Of a stretch of 61,735 bases of DNA, positions 8,829 to 17,168 are shown in pieces (position 1 is the stretch's first letter; every line of letters begins with the position of its first letter). The stretch comes from Bacteroidota bacterium (GTDB taxonomy: Bacteria > Bacteroidota > Bacteroidia > NS11-12g > UBA955): NCBI GenBank assembly GCA_027490055.1, contig JAIXYV010000107.1, forward strand, positions 1 to 61,735, in the 5' to 3' direction. The notes under the pieces are model-generated. The model had not been told where the DNA came from. It made no database searches and saw nothing but the letters and a program-made list of their open reading frames with translations. A program made the position numbers and the translations under genes.

Positions 8829-10100
8829 TTATGCTTTAAATGATTGAAGGATCTGACCAAAACGGAAAATATCCTCAAAAGAGTTGTACAAAGGTACAGG
8901 TGCCATTCTGATGACATTAGGATTTCTCCAGTCGGCGATGACACCATGCAAGGTCAGGTAATCAAAAAGCGCTTTGCCTTTTTCACCTGTAAGTACACTA
9001 ATCTGGCAACCTCTTTCAGGAGCAGGCGGGGTAATAATATTGAGTTCCAGATCGGTATTATTGACCATGGCTTCGTCGATTACAAAATTGAGATAGGCAT
9101 TGAGTTGTTTGCCTTTTGCCACCAATTGAGACATGCCTGCTCTGGCAAATATATCAAGTGACACTTTATGCACGGCCATGCTAAGCACAGGCGCATTGCT
9201 GAGTTGCCATCCGGCTGCACCAGGTTCGGCATCAAAGCCTTTCAGCATTTTAAAACGCTCGTTCTCGTTATGTCCCCACCAACCGGCAAATCGCGGTAAG
9301 TCGTTGTTACGGGCATGTTTTTCATGGACGAAAACACCGCCTACACTTCCTGGTCCGGAATTTAGGTATTTGTATGAGCACCACGCAGCAAAATCTACTT
9401 GCCAGTCGTGTAATTGCAAATCAATATTACCAGCAGCGTGTGCCAGATCAAAACCAGCAACAGCACCAACTTCATGGGCTTTTTTGGTGATCTGTTCGAT
9501 ATTGAACACTTGTCCGGTATAGTATTGAACACCACTAAAAAATACCAGAGCCACACTATCTTTATTGTCTTCAATGGCCTGAATGATATCTTCGTGTCTC
9601 AGAGTATGCTCGCCCTCTCTTGCTTGTAATTCGATGATGGCTTCGCTAGGTTGATAACCGTGAAATTTAACCTGAGATTCTACCAGGTACATATCGCTGG
9701 GGAATGCACCTGCTTCCATGATGATTTTATAACGCTGAGCAGTTGGGCGATAAAAGCTAACAAACAGGAAATGCAGATTAGATGTCAGTTGATTCATCAC
9801 CACCACTTCGAGTGGCAAAGCACCTACTACTTTAGCGGCATTATCGGTTAAAAATTTATGGTAATGGAACCAAGGGTTTTTGCCTTGAAAATGGCCTTCA
9901 ACACCCAGATTTTTCCAGTCTTCGAGTTCTGTCTGTAAAGCTGTTGCTGTTGCCTTTGGTTGTAATCCAAGCGAATTGCCTGTGAAATACATGGTATCCT
10001 GCCCATTGTGAACAGGAATATAAAATTCGTCTCTGAACGAACGCAAAACATCATTTTGGTCTGCTTGCTGAGCAAATGAGAGGGTATTCTCAAAATTCAT
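8829..10100 (-). CDS. kynU: Kynureninase
   Basis: This PLP enzyme cleaves L-kynurenine to anthranilate and alanine (or 3-hydroxykynurenine to 3-hydroxyanthranilate). The 423-aa length is usual. The phosphate/ring-binding Asp218 lies in GFDLAHAAGN and the Schiff-base Lys244 in CSYKYLNSGPGS; YFTGNSLGLQP near residue 38 is also diagnostic. No other tryptophan-catabolic gene is nearby. It heads an operon kynU-prmA-SDR. A TACCTTTG box ends only 4 nt before the ATG, so the message may be almost leaderless. Confidence 0.95.
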   Translation of the reverse strand: MNFENTLSFAQQADQNDVLRSFRDEFYIPVHNGQDTMYFTGNSLGLQPKATATALQTELEDWKNLGVEGHFQGKNPWFHYHKFLTDNAAKVVGALPLEVVVMNQLTSNLHFLFVSFYRPTAQRYKIIMEAGAFPSDMYLVESQVKFHGYQPSEAIIELQAREGEHTLRHEDIIQAIEDNKDSVALVFFSGVQYYTGQVFNIEQITKKAHEVGAVAGFDLAHAAGNIDLQLHDWQVDFAAWCSYKYLNSGPGSVGGVFVHEKHARNNDLPRFAGWWGHNENERFKMLKGFDAEPGAAGWQLSNAPVLSMAVHKVSLDIFARAGMSQLVAKGKQLNAYLNFVIDEAMVNNTDLELNIITPPAPERGCQISVLTGEKGKALFDYLTLHGVIADWRNPNVIRMAPVPLYNSFEDIFRFGQILQSFKA

Positions 10101-10104
10101 GAGG

Positions 10105-10112
10105 CAAAGGTA
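10105..10112 (-). promoter_or_regulatory. Candidate -7 box directly upstream of kynU
   Basis: On the minus strand this reads TACCTTTG (TAnnTTTG). If used, transcription would start within a few bases of the kynU ATG at 10100. No convincing -33 element is visible. Confidence 0.35.
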
Positions 10113-10163
10113 ATATCATTTTAGCGTCTATCCATAACCCGACAAAGGCTGTTTATAAACACA

Positions 10164-11630
10164 CTATGGGTTTTTGCGACGCCATAAAATAATGATGTCT
10201 TCGTCAGGTTTTTTCAGACTGTCTATCTTCTCGTAGTGTTTATTATAGAATTCAGTTTCTGGCAGAAACCACGAAAAATAGGCGGTGGTGTATGTGGTGA
10301 TTAAGTAATCTGGTGTTTTGGTGCTCAGGTCTTTCCAAATTTTTTCACGGTTTTTTAAACCATAAGCATTGTTCTGAAAGTGGATAGGCAGGGCAACAGG
10401 GACAAAAGTTACCGGTACTTTTTCGGATTTTAAGTAGTAGTCTGATCGCGTGACATAATCTACAAAAAGGGTTTTGTCCTTTTCTTTTTTCAGAAAATCT
10501 GCAATTTTATCGCTTTGATAAGGCGTCACAGAGTAAGTAAATTTAATCTTGTTATTGTCGTCGAGCTGATACATAGTGTAGATGCACAGGATAATGATGG
10601 GCAATTTTAAGCCTAAGGTTTTCTCTTGCAGTTGGCCGTAAACCACGATCACAAAAACAAAGAATGTCACAAAAACCGGAAAGTAGTAGTGTCCGAAATT
10701 GTGTGGCGAGGCCAATACCAGAGCGAAAGATGCCAGAAAAACGACGAGGATTAGTAATACATTAGTTTTGATTTCCTTCAATTTTAAACTTTGATAAGTG
10801 ATAAAACCGGCAAAGAATAAGAGGGGTATAATTTTATGAAACAGGTTGTCGTATAAGTCGTTCAGTTTTACTTTAAAGCTCACCACTTCTTCAGTGCCGA
10901 TATAAAAAAAGTTATACTTCAGCATATCGAAAAATCCAGACAAAGAGCCACCAATGGCCAGCAGAATAATAAACAATGCGCTTGGTATAAGAACGGCCAG
11001 AATGCTTAATCGCAATGACATCTTAGCTTTATTCTTTAGGTAGATTAAGTATGCCAAAGGAACTACCATCAGGATAAAAGGCTCTCTGAACCAGAAGGCA
11101 GTGCCTACTAGCGCCAGTGCCACTATTAGTCCACGTTTAGTTATGGCATCTCTTAAACTGAGAGCAAAACCGAGCAACAAAAACATCATCCCAAATATCT
11201 CGGTGTATAGACCATCGCCAATTGTATTTTTAAAAATAGTAAAGTAGAGAGCAATGGGCGTAAACAGCAAGGAGACAGATAATGATTTGGTTGATTTATA
11301 AACGATATAGTAGAGAGACAGACTTAATGTTAACAGTCCTGAAAATGCGGTCAGAAATAGAGCCGTTACCGGATCCGGACTGACTAACATGAACAATTCT
11401 AGCAGGTAAAAAATGCCAGGTGCTTTGTTTTCCCAGGCATCGACATACAAGGTGCCGCCATTTAAATCTTTATAAGCCACAGCGCCAAACAAACCACCAT
11501 CAGTATGAATAGTGCCAGGTTGGATATAATTCAGGATTAAGCCGCTTGAAATAAAAGCAATTGCAGCAAATCCAAAGTAGAGTTTGCTTGGATGATCGGA
11601 TTTAGGCAGGTTGATGGAGGAAATGAACAA
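10164..11630 (-). CDS. Integral membrane glycosyltransferase, GT-C/ArnT-like
   Basis: The 488-aa protein has roughly ten hydrophobic segments. Its first extracytoplasmic loop holds HTDGGLFGAVAYKDLNGG followed by WENKAPGIF. This resembles the acidic loop and P/A-rich segment of dolichyl-phosphate-mannose-type (GT39/ArnT/GT-C) transferases that use polyprenyl-phosphate sugars. The C-terminal ~110 residues are soluble. Its start lies inside the 3' end of the phosphatase gene (29-nt overlap), so the two are translated from one message. The sugar and acceptor cannot be inferred. Confidence 0.75.
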   Translation of the reverse strand: MFISSINLPKSDHPSKLYFGFAAIAFISSGLILNYIQPGTIHTDGGLFGAVAYKDLNGGTLYVDAWENKAPGIFYLLELFMLVSPDPVTALFLTAFSGLLTLSLSLYYIVYKSTKSLSVSLLFTPIALYFTIFKNTIGDGLYTEIFGMMFLLLGFALSLRDAITKRGLIVALALVGTAFWFREPFILMVVPLAYLIYLKNKAKMSLRLSILAVLIPSALFIILLAIGGSLSGFFDMLKYNFFYIGTEEVVSFKVKLNDLYDNLFHKIIPLLFFAGFITYQSLKLKEIKTNVLLILVVFLASFALVLASPHNFGHYYFPVFVTFFVFVIVVYGQLQEKTLGLKLPIIILCIYTMYQLDDNNKIKFTYSVTPYQSDKIADFLKKEKDKTLFVDYVTRSDYYLKSEKVPVTFVPVALPIHFQNNAYGLKNREKIWKDLSTKTPDYLITTYTTAYFSWFLPETEFYNKHYEKIDSLKKPDEDIIILWRRKNP

Positions 11631-12063
11631 GGTCTTTGGTAATTATATTCAACATATGAAAAACTTCATCAAAGCCTTCTTGTCCTCCAAAATAAGGGTC
11701 TGGAACGATTTGGTCTTTGTAGGTATCGTGAAAATAGGTAAGTAAGTTGACTTTATGAGCCATGGCTGGATTAAGGGCCACCACATTGTTATAATTGCTA
11801 TGGTCCATTACCAGTAAATGGTCGAATTCGTCGAAATCACTTAAGCGAATTTGTCTGGCTCTATGCGTAAGAACAATATCGTTTTTTTCGGCCGTCTTTC
11901 GCATTCTGGGATCCGCTAATTCACCCGCATGCCAGTCGCCAGTACCACAAGAGTCGTAACTGAACACATCAGACAGATTTAAAGTATTAACATGGTGGGC
12001 AAATAGCCCTTCGGCAAGCGGACTCCTGCAGATATTTCCTAGACAGATAAAAAGTACTTTCAT
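11602..12063 (-). CDS. Low-molecular-weight protein-tyrosine phosphatase
   Basis: The 153-aa protein has the P-loop CLGNICRSP at residues 7-15 (nucleophile Cys7, Arg13) and the general-acid loop PDPYFGG (Asp122). It dephosphorylates phosphotyrosine proteins and is related to Wzb/YwlE enzymes, which often control exopolysaccharide tyrosine kinases. The following gene overlaps it by 29 nt and encodes a membrane glycosyltransferase, which fits an envelope-polysaccharide setting. Two TAnnTTTG-like boxes lie at 12099-12117 on this strand and a small hairpin occupies the leader. Confidence 0.93.
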   Translation of the reverse strand: MKVLFICLGNICRSPLAEGLFAHHVNTLNLSDVFSYDSCGTGDWHAGELADPRMRKTAEKNDIVLTHRARQIRLSDFDEFDHLLVMDHSNYNNVVALNPAMAHKVNLLTYFHDTYKDQIVPDPYFGGQEGFDEVFHMLNIITKDLVHFLHQPA

Positions 12064-12075
12064 TTCAAAGGTGTA

Positions 12076-12092
12076 CTGAAAGGAACTTTCAG
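12076..12092 (-). promoter_or_regulatory. Short hairpin in the phosphatase leader
   Basis: CTGAAAG-GAA-CTTTCAG is a perfect 7-bp inverted repeat starting 13 nt upstream of the phosphatase ATG and downstream of its likely promoter. It has no T run, so it may be a translational hairpin or operator; the role is a guess. Confidence 0.35.
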
Positions 12093-12098
12093 CAAGGG

Positions 12099-12117
12099 CA
12101 AAATTAAGGCAAATATA
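12099..12117 (-). promoter_or_regulatory. Two overlapping -7-like boxes before the phosphatase
   Basis: On the minus strand TATATTTG (12110-12117) and TAATTTTG (12099-12106) both fit TAnnTTTG. Either would give a leader of about 30-50 nt containing the hairpin. Confidence 0.4.
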
Positions 12118-12131
12118 TTAATCGAGCACTT

Positions 12132-12254
12132 TTACATTGTGCCCATATCAGTGGCAGTGCCTCTGCTACCGTTGCATTTTCTGGCGCCTCCACAAGCACT
12201 GGTGAAGACAATTGTCATAATTAAAGCGATAAATAAAATGGTTTTATGTTTCAT
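12132..12254 (-). CDS. Tiny lipoprotein (40 aa)
   Basis: On the minus strand an ATG opens a 40-residue protein: a hydrophobic signal (ILFIALIMTIVFTSAC) with lipobox TSAC at Cys21, followed by GGARKCNGSRG and a short hydrophilic tail. The mature peptide would be only about 20 residues with a second Cys. It resembles the other small lipoprotein at 17036-17164 (Cys-Gly-Gly, Arg, Lys, then a Cys). Small CGG...K-C lipoproteins occur in Bacteroidota but have no known function. It ends 68 nt before the phosphatase start and may share its transcript. The opposing rightward frame here is a shadow. Confidence 0.65.
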   Translation of the reverse strand: MKHKTILFIALIMTIVFTSACGGARKCNGSRGTATDMGTM

Positions 12255-12373
12255 AACAGAAGGGGTTTATACTTTACAACGCAAATATCTGTTATTAAAG
12301 TATAAGTCTCTAAAAACTTTTCCAATTGTGATGGTATAATGGTCAGTCTGACTTAAAATAAGCCTAAATTAGT

Positions 12374-12381
12374 TATTTTTG
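12374..12381 (+). promoter_or_regulatory. Candidate -7 box for the Omp85-like gene
   Basis: TATTTTTG, matching TAnnTTTG, ends 12 nt before the ATG at 12394. Confidence 0.4.
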
Positions 12382-12393
12382 TAAGCATAACGC

Positions 12394-14166
12394 ATGTTTC
12401 ATTCATCAAAATTTTTCTTGTTAAGATGCCTGGTAGTACTAGTATTACTGATGAATTTAACAGCGTTCTCGCAAGCATACAGGGTCGTAGTTCCCAACAA
12501 TCCATTAGAAATTAAATATCAACCTGATGCCGACAGTCTGCAAGTTTATTCGATAATTTACAGACTAAAGAACCAATATCTCAGCAAGGGATATCTGGCA
12601 GTTAATACCGATAGCATCGTTTGGGGAAGGAAAGAAGTTAAGGTGTATTTGTTTACCGGGGATGTATACAGAATTGGGGAAATTGAAGTTGTGAACGATT
12701 CGGCAAAAGGGAAATTTAACCAGCTGAATTCCAGATATACCGGGTCAGTTATTGATACCCTGAGTGGTAGCAGAATGGCAGAGAGTATTCTGACTTATAT
12801 GGATAACAATGGCTATCCTTTTTGTAAAATACAGGTCAATGCCGATGCTGATAAAGAAAAAATCAATTATCGCTTAAGGGTCAACGAAGGTCCGTTTTTT
12901 ATGTTCGATACCGCGCATATAGACGGTGATCAGGTGCTGAGTAAGAAATTTCTGGAGGCCTATACTGGCATCAAAACCGGCACACCTTATAATGAGATGT
13001 TATTCAGAAAGGCTCACGAGAAACTCAATCAGTTGCCTTTTCTTATATCAGAGAGAGTGCCGCAAATGGTATTTATATATGGGGGCAAGGCCAGACCTTA
13101 TTATTATTTAAAGAAGCGAGCCTCAGATCAGATCAATGGTATTATCGGATTAGCGCCTTCTACTGGTACAGGTAACCAGCAAAATAGCGTTGTGTTTACG
13201 GGTGAATTTGCTTTAAGACTCAATAATTTATTCAAGAGTGCAAAGATGCTTAGCATTAACTGGCGCAGCTTTAAGGCAAGGTCTCAGGAATTAAAGACAG
13301 CCTTCAACTATCCATATATATTTGGAAAGCCAGTAGGTGTAGATGTGGCATTAGATTTTGTAAAATTTGATACTCTGTACAGTACGTTTCAGAGGCAGAT
13401 AGGCTTGCAATACTATACGTCTGGGATCAACGGATTTAAGTTCTTTTATCAGGTAAATTCAACCAATTTAAATTCCATAGATACGGCAAGAATCCGCCAG
13501 ACTAAACAGTTTCCATCCACTAACGCTGTAGAGCTAAGGCAGTATGGCTTTACTGCAGCTTTTAATTTGTTAGACAACCGGAATAATCCACTAAAGGGGT
13601 ATTTTATTGATGCGGTATTTTCGGCCGGGACTAAGTCCATCGTCAGAGATAATCAGATTTCAGAGATTAGGTTCGGACCATCACAATATACCTTGTATGA
13701 TTCTTCGATTTTAAAAACCAATCAGTTTCAATTTAAGGTACGCATTGACAAGTATATACCTGTAGGGACTAATACCACGATAAAATTAGGTTTATACAGT
13801 TCGCAAATTTCAGCGCCGAGAATCTATTTTAATGAACTATTAAGAGAAGGCGGGATAAATTCGCTGAAAGGATTCAACGAACAGAGTATATTTGCGAGCA
13901 ATTTCAATCTTTTTGAATTGGAGTTCAGATATCTTATTGGTCAGAATTCGCATATAAAGGCATTTTGGAATGGTGCTTATTACGAAGACAAGAGTTATGG
14001 ACGCGATAAGGCTATTTACGACAAGCCATGGGGATTTGGAATCGGAGGAAATATCGAAACTGGAGCAGGCGTATTATCCTTGGTTTATGCTTTAGGTAAA
14101 GAGAAAGGGAATAGTTTTGATTTTCGAACGGGCAAGGTACATTTTGGGTTAAGTAGTTATTTTTAG
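12394..14166 (+). CDS. Omp85/BamA-TamA-like outer-membrane protein
   Basis: The 590-aa protein has a signal peptide (cleavage near AFSQA). POTRA-like segments follow over about residues 60-235 (GDVYRIGEIEVVNDS; a second one with NEGPFFMFDTAHIDG). The C-terminal ~330 residues are predicted as amphipathic beta-strands of an Omp85 surface-antigen barrel, including GGINSLKGFNE, which corresponds to the conserved loop-6 region (VRGF/Y in BamA), and a final strand ending in SSYF with terminal Phe. It is shorter than BamA (two POTRAs rather than five), closer to TamA-like or Bacteroidota-specific members. It probably inserts or translocates outer-membrane components. DUF4271 and hemD follow closely. 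Confidence 0.8.
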   Translation: MFHSSKFFLLRCLVVLVLLMNLTAFSQAYRVVVPNNPLEIKYQPDADSLQVYSIIYRLKNQYLSKGYLAVNTDSIVWGRKEVKVYLFTGDVYRIGEIEVVNDSAKGKFNQLNSRYTGSVIDTLSGSRMAESILTYMDNNGYPFCKIQVNADADKEKINYRLRVNEGPFFMFDTAHIDGDQVLSKKFLEAYTGIKTGTPYNEMLFRKAHEKLNQLPFLISERVPQMVFIYGGKARPYYYLKKRASDQINGIIGLAPSTGTGNQQNSVVFTGEFALRLNNLFKSAKMLSINWRSFKARSQELKTAFNYPYIFGKPVGVDVALDFVKFDTLYSTFQRQIGLQYYTSGINGFKFFYQVNSTNLNSIDTARIRQTKQFPSTNAVELRQYGFTAAFNLLDNRNNPLKGYFIDAVFSAGTKSIVRDNQISEIRFGPSQYTLYDSSILKTNQFQFKVRIDKYIPVGTNTTIKLGLYSSQISAPRIYFNELLREGGINSLKGFNEQSIFASNFNLFELEFRYLIGQNSHIKAFWNGAYYEDKSYGRDKAIYDKPWGFGIGGNIETGAGVLSLVYALGKEKGNSFDFRTGKVHFGLSSYF

Positions 14167-14191
14167 AAGTATTGTTATATCGCTGTTTTTA

Positions 14192-15076
14192 TTGGTTTAC
14201 TGTTCGGCAAACGGTCAGGTAGACTCATCTCAATTTTTACATGAGATGGATAGCATTAATAATGTATTGTATAACGAATTTATAGGAGATACATTGGTCA
14301 AGAAGGATACCCTCACTCCAGAGAAATTTGTTCCATATGACAAGCAGATTTACAGGAATTCAAAAGCCAATTTAAGGAAGTCGCTGGCATCCTCGAGTAA
14401 TCCACCAATCAGAAAGAACTTAAATAACTGGATTGTCTTTGTTTGGGGCTTATTGATAGTTCTATTGATTATTTTCTTCAAGTCTAATTTCCCTCTGCAG
14501 TATCGGTTACTTAACAAAGCTTGGTATAGTCATATTAGTTTTAATGAATTTTTTGATACCCAGACATCGGTCTTTAAGAACAGTAAATTTTTTACCTGGC
14601 TGATCATCAGTCTGACGATTTCGATGGGCGTTTATATTGTCATTAAGTCTGGAAGTTTTGATATAAAATTAAACGAGATGGCATTAATTGGCTTGATTTG
14701 TTTGGCTGTCATAGCTTTATTTACTGCCAATCAGTGGTTAAAAAATGTCTTTGCCTTTTCATTTTACCAGCCAGGCTTAAGTCACGATTATGCGATTATC
14801 TTCAGGATTCAGGCCTATGTTGCCTCTTTAATATTATTGCCTGTCATCATGATGATCTATTACAATGGGTCATGGAATATGAGCATTGTTACTACGGTTG
14901 TTCTGATTGCTTATATTATTTTAGTATACGCTGTAAGTTTGATTAAATTTATCTTTTCAGGACGCTTTTTACAAAACCAGTCAAATTTCATTTTAATTTT
15001 GTATCTTTGCGCCTTCGAAATTTTACCGCTACTAGTGCTGGTAAAGTCGATAACCAACTTGCTTGAATATGACTAA
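14192..15076 (+). CDS. DUF4271 membrane protein
   Basis: Several hydrophobic segments (about six) over residues 75-290 identify the Bacteroidota DUF4271 family, which characteristically sits directly upstream of hemD, as here. Its function is unknown. The N-terminal ~70 residues are extracytoplasmic and hydrophilic. The TTG at 14192 is the only canonical-class start, but it truncates an obvious signal peptide: in-frame codons upstream read FRSIVISLFLLVYCSANGQ. The frame is open back to 14153, and an ATT at 14159 overlaps the preceding stop codon. The true start may therefore be this ATT. The last codons overlap the hemD start as ATGACTAA. Confidence 0.75.
   Translation: MVYCSANGQVDSSQFLHEMDSINNVLYNEFIGDTLVKKDTLTPEKFVPYDKQIYRNSKANLRKSLASSSNPPIRKNLNNWIVFVWGLLIVLLIIFFKSNFPLQYRLLNKAWYSHISFNEFFDTQTSVFKNSKFFTWLIISLTISMGVYIVIKSGSFDIKLNEMALIGLICLAVIALFTANQWLKNVFAFSFYQPGLSHDYAIIFRIQAYVASLILLPVIMMIYYNGSWNMSIVTTVVLIAYIILVYAVSLIKFIFSGRFLQNQSNFILILYLCAFEILPLLVLVKSITNLLEYD
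15002..15009 (+). promoter_or_regulatory. Candidate internal promoter box for hemD
   Basis: TATCTTTG inside the end of the DUF4271 gene, 60 nt before the hemD ATG, fits TAnnTTTG. It could allow hemD expression apart from the upstream genes. Confidence 0.35.
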
Positions 15077-15830
15077 AGACGGAAAAGTTAAAACGATACT
15101 AATTTCTCAGAACAAGCCTGAACCCGGCAAAAAGTCGATATTTGACGATCTTGCAGCCAAGTTTAAACTTAAAATAGATTATCGTTCTTTCATACAGGTA
15201 GATCCAGTACCTGGTCGTGAAGTCAGACGCAATAAAATCAATATTCTGAACCATACAGCCATTATCTTTAATTCAAAGAATGCTGTTGACCATTTCTTCA
15301 GAGTTGTTGAAGAGCTCAGAGTGGAACTCCCTCAGGATATGAAATACTTTTGTCTGACAGAAGGTATTGGTATGTATATCCAGAAGTACATTTTCCTAAG
15401 AAAGAGAAAGGTTTTCTATCCAAAAACAAATTTAGAAACAGATTTTCTAAACCTTATTTTGAATCATAAAACGGAGAAATACCTGTTTCCATGTTCAGAC
15501 ATAAGAAAGTCGACAATCCCTGATTTCTTTAAAAAGCACAAACTTAACTTCGTTGAAAGTACGATGTACAAAACAGTTTCTGCTGACTTAAGCGATTTGG
15601 AAAATGTATTCTACGATGTAATTGTTTTCTTTAGTCCAGCAGATATTAAATCCCTTTTTGATAATTTCCCTAACTTCAAACAGAACGATACAAGACTGGC
15701 AGTATTTGGCGAAAGTACACAGAAGGCGATTTTAGAGCACGGACTGTTTTGCAATATCCCAGCCCCAACCAAAGACAATCCATCGATTGTTAAAGCGATA
15801 GAGTCTTATATCAAGGTAGTAAACAGTTAA
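15069..15830 (+). CDS. hemD: Uroporphyrinogen-III synthase
   Basis: This is the divergent Bacteroidota HemD, which closes hydroxymethylbilane to uroporphyrinogen III in tetrapyrrole synthesis. Conserved landmarks are TILISQNKPEP, FNSKNAVDHFF (near 75), the FPCSDIRK segment and VFFSPADIKSLFDNF followed by AVFGESTQKAI, matching the two-lobed fold. I chose the ATG at 15069, which overlaps the DUF4271 stop by 8 nt; a TTG two codons earlier is possible. The stop codon overlaps that of the convergent methyltransferase gene in a TTAA sequence. Confidence 0.9.
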   Translation: MTKDGKVKTILISQNKPEPGKKSIFDDLAAKFKLKIDYRSFIQVDPVPGREVRRNKINILNHTAIIFNSKNAVDHFFRVVEELRVELPQDMKYFCLTEGIGMYIQKYIFLRKRKVFYPKTNLETDFLNLILNHKTEKYLFPCSDIRKSTIPDFFKKHKLNFVESTMYKTVSADLSDLENVFYDVIVFFSPADIKSLFDNFPNFKQNDTRLAVFGESTQKAILEHGLFCNIPAPTKDNPSIVKAIESYIKVVNS

Positions 15831-16927
15831 TCTGTGATTCTTCGGCAATGGTAAGCCATTGCTTTGCCCTTATAAGGGAGAACAAACAGAAAGTCTTCCC
15901 CACCTTCACTTATTTTCAGAGATTTTCTTAATGAATCAGTGGAATATTTCATGCCTCTGACTTTTAAGTTAATTTTATTGATCTCCAAAGCCTTTAAGTA
16001 GGACGCGCCAATTTTTGAGGAAAATTCGAAAGCCTTTACAATCTCGAAGACTCTGCCAATAAAAGTTTCTAATAAACTATCAGAACAGAAGTATGGCACG
16101 GTGGCATCAATCATAGGAAGCTCTAATTGAGAGGCATAATTCTTGAATTGTCTTAATTTAACAACAGAAGCACCAGCTTCGTACAGATATTTTCCAGTTC
16201 CAGTGCTGTTGGATTGAGTTTTGTTTTCAGTGCCGAATCTGGCAATTAAAGTTTTGTCCTTTTTAACGTCTACTGCAATCAATTCACAATCATTTTGATT
16301 TTTTGGAAGGCTATTACAAACAATTAACAACTCTTTCATTTCGCCATTTCTGCTGATGGCATACATCTTACTGATATTATCTAATTCTTTAAATGCCTGC
16401 TCATAATCGTATAGAGGCGAGCATTTAATGAGGATTGTATTTGATATTTTTTTAAGCTTCGGCATTAGATCGATGCAGTTCGGAAGATGATCTTTTAATA
16501 AGATTTGTCTTTGCTCATCAGCTCGTCTGTCGGGATCAATGTAAATTAGGTCGAACGTAGCATCTGAACGATCTAAAAATTCTTCTGCTTTTTGGGAAAT
16601 TCTATTAATGTTATTGATATTTAACCGACTGAAATTAAATTCACAAATATCATTTAGTTCAATATCTGGTTCAATAGAAATTACCTCTTTAAATGTCTTT
16701 GAAAATGCGATATCATCCATGCCCAATCCGCCCGCCAAAACCAGAGCTGATTGTCCGCTGAATAAAGAAGCTTTGAAATTAGCGACATCTTCGGCGGTGC
16801 ATTGCTCGAAGGCTCGTTTTGTGAGCAGACATTTATTCTCACTGAAAGAGGGAAGTTTATCTTTAATGGCTTTCTTTAAATCGTTGACACTTAGTACCAG
16901 TCGCGCCGATTGACCAAAAGTGTTCAA
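15827..16927 (-). CDS. SAM-dependent methyltransferase with THUMP-like C-terminal domain
   Basis: The 366-aa frame holds a class I Rossmann methyltransferase core (VLAGGLGMDDIAFS; acidic IEPD after strand 2; DLIYIDPDRRA as the catalytic D-P-D/N-P-P-like motif). A C-terminal THUMP-like domain follows (KALEINKINLKVRGMKYS, with a K-x-R-G core). Family members are thought to modify RNA, but the substrate is not established. The assigned start is a TTG at 16927; the frame is open far upstream and encodes NEINLLFDEVEILGKDKFL, which looks like the missing family N-terminus. An ATT at 17014 is a candidate true start. Confidence 0.82.
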   Translation of the reverse strand: MNTFGQSARLVLSVNDLKKAIKDKLPSFSENKCLLTKRAFEQCTAEDVANFKASLFSGQSALVLAGGLGMDDIAFSKTFKEVISIEPDIELNDICEFNFSRLNINNINRISQKAEEFLDRSDATFDLIYIDPDRRADEQRQILLKDHLPNCIDLMPKLKKISNTILIKCSPLYDYEQAFKELDNISKMYAISRNGEMKELLIVCNSLPKNQNDCELIAVDVKKDKTLIARFGTENKTQSNSTGTGKYLYEAGASVVKLRQFKNYASQLELPMIDATVPYFCSDSLLETFIGRVFEIVKAFEFSSKIGASYLKALEINKINLKVRGMKYSTDSLRKSLKISEGGEDFLFVLPYKGKAMAYHCRRITD

Positions 16928-16986
16928 ATATTTGTACAGAAACTTGTCCTTTCCGAGTATTTCTACCTCGTCGAACAGTAAATTAA

Positions 16987-17018
16987 TTTCGTTATCTGAG
17001 AATTTAGCGCTAATTTTG
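16987..17018 (+). promoter_or_regulatory. Candidate promoter of the small lipoprotein-ytxJ pair
   Basis: TTTC at 16987-16990 and TAATTTTG at 17011-17018 are separated by 20 nt, fitting the Bacteroidota -33/-7 layout. They lie 18 nt before the small lipoprotein ATG and inside the possible 5' extension of the opposing methyltransferase gene. Confidence 0.45.
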
Positions 17019-17035
17019 TATATATTTATAAAAGA

Positions 17036-17164
17036 ATGAAAAAAATTAAATTCATTGCAGCGGTTGTAGTTTTGGTAGCTTTAGTAGCTTCTTGTGGTGG
17101 TCGTAAAGACAGATGTCCTTCTGTTGGCAAAGTTATTTCAGCAGAGGCAACTTTCATAGCATAA
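17036..17164 (+). CDS. Tiny lipoprotein (42 aa)
   Basis: An ATG opens a 42-codon ORF encoding a signal peptide (KFIAAVVVLVALVASC, lipobox VASC with Cys20) and a mature part CGGRKDRCPSVGK plus about ten more residues. It ends 4 nt before ytxJ, so both are likely on one message. The CGGRKDRCP core parallels small Bacteroidota lipoproteins of unknown role and the 40-aa lipoprotein at 12132-12254. Confidence 0.75.
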   Translation: MKKIKFIAAVVVLVALVASCGGRKDRCPSVGKVISAEATFIA

Positions 17165-17168
17165 TTTT

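Noticed and set aside
8829-10100. kynU as part of a kynurenine or secondary-metabolite pathway
   Set aside because: No other tryptophan-degradation gene is nearby; its operon partners are prmA and an SDR with no evident link.
12139-12339. A rightward 66-codon open frame
   Set aside because: It is antisense to the 40-aa lipoprotein and has no coding character; the lipobox-bearing leftward frame is far more convincing.
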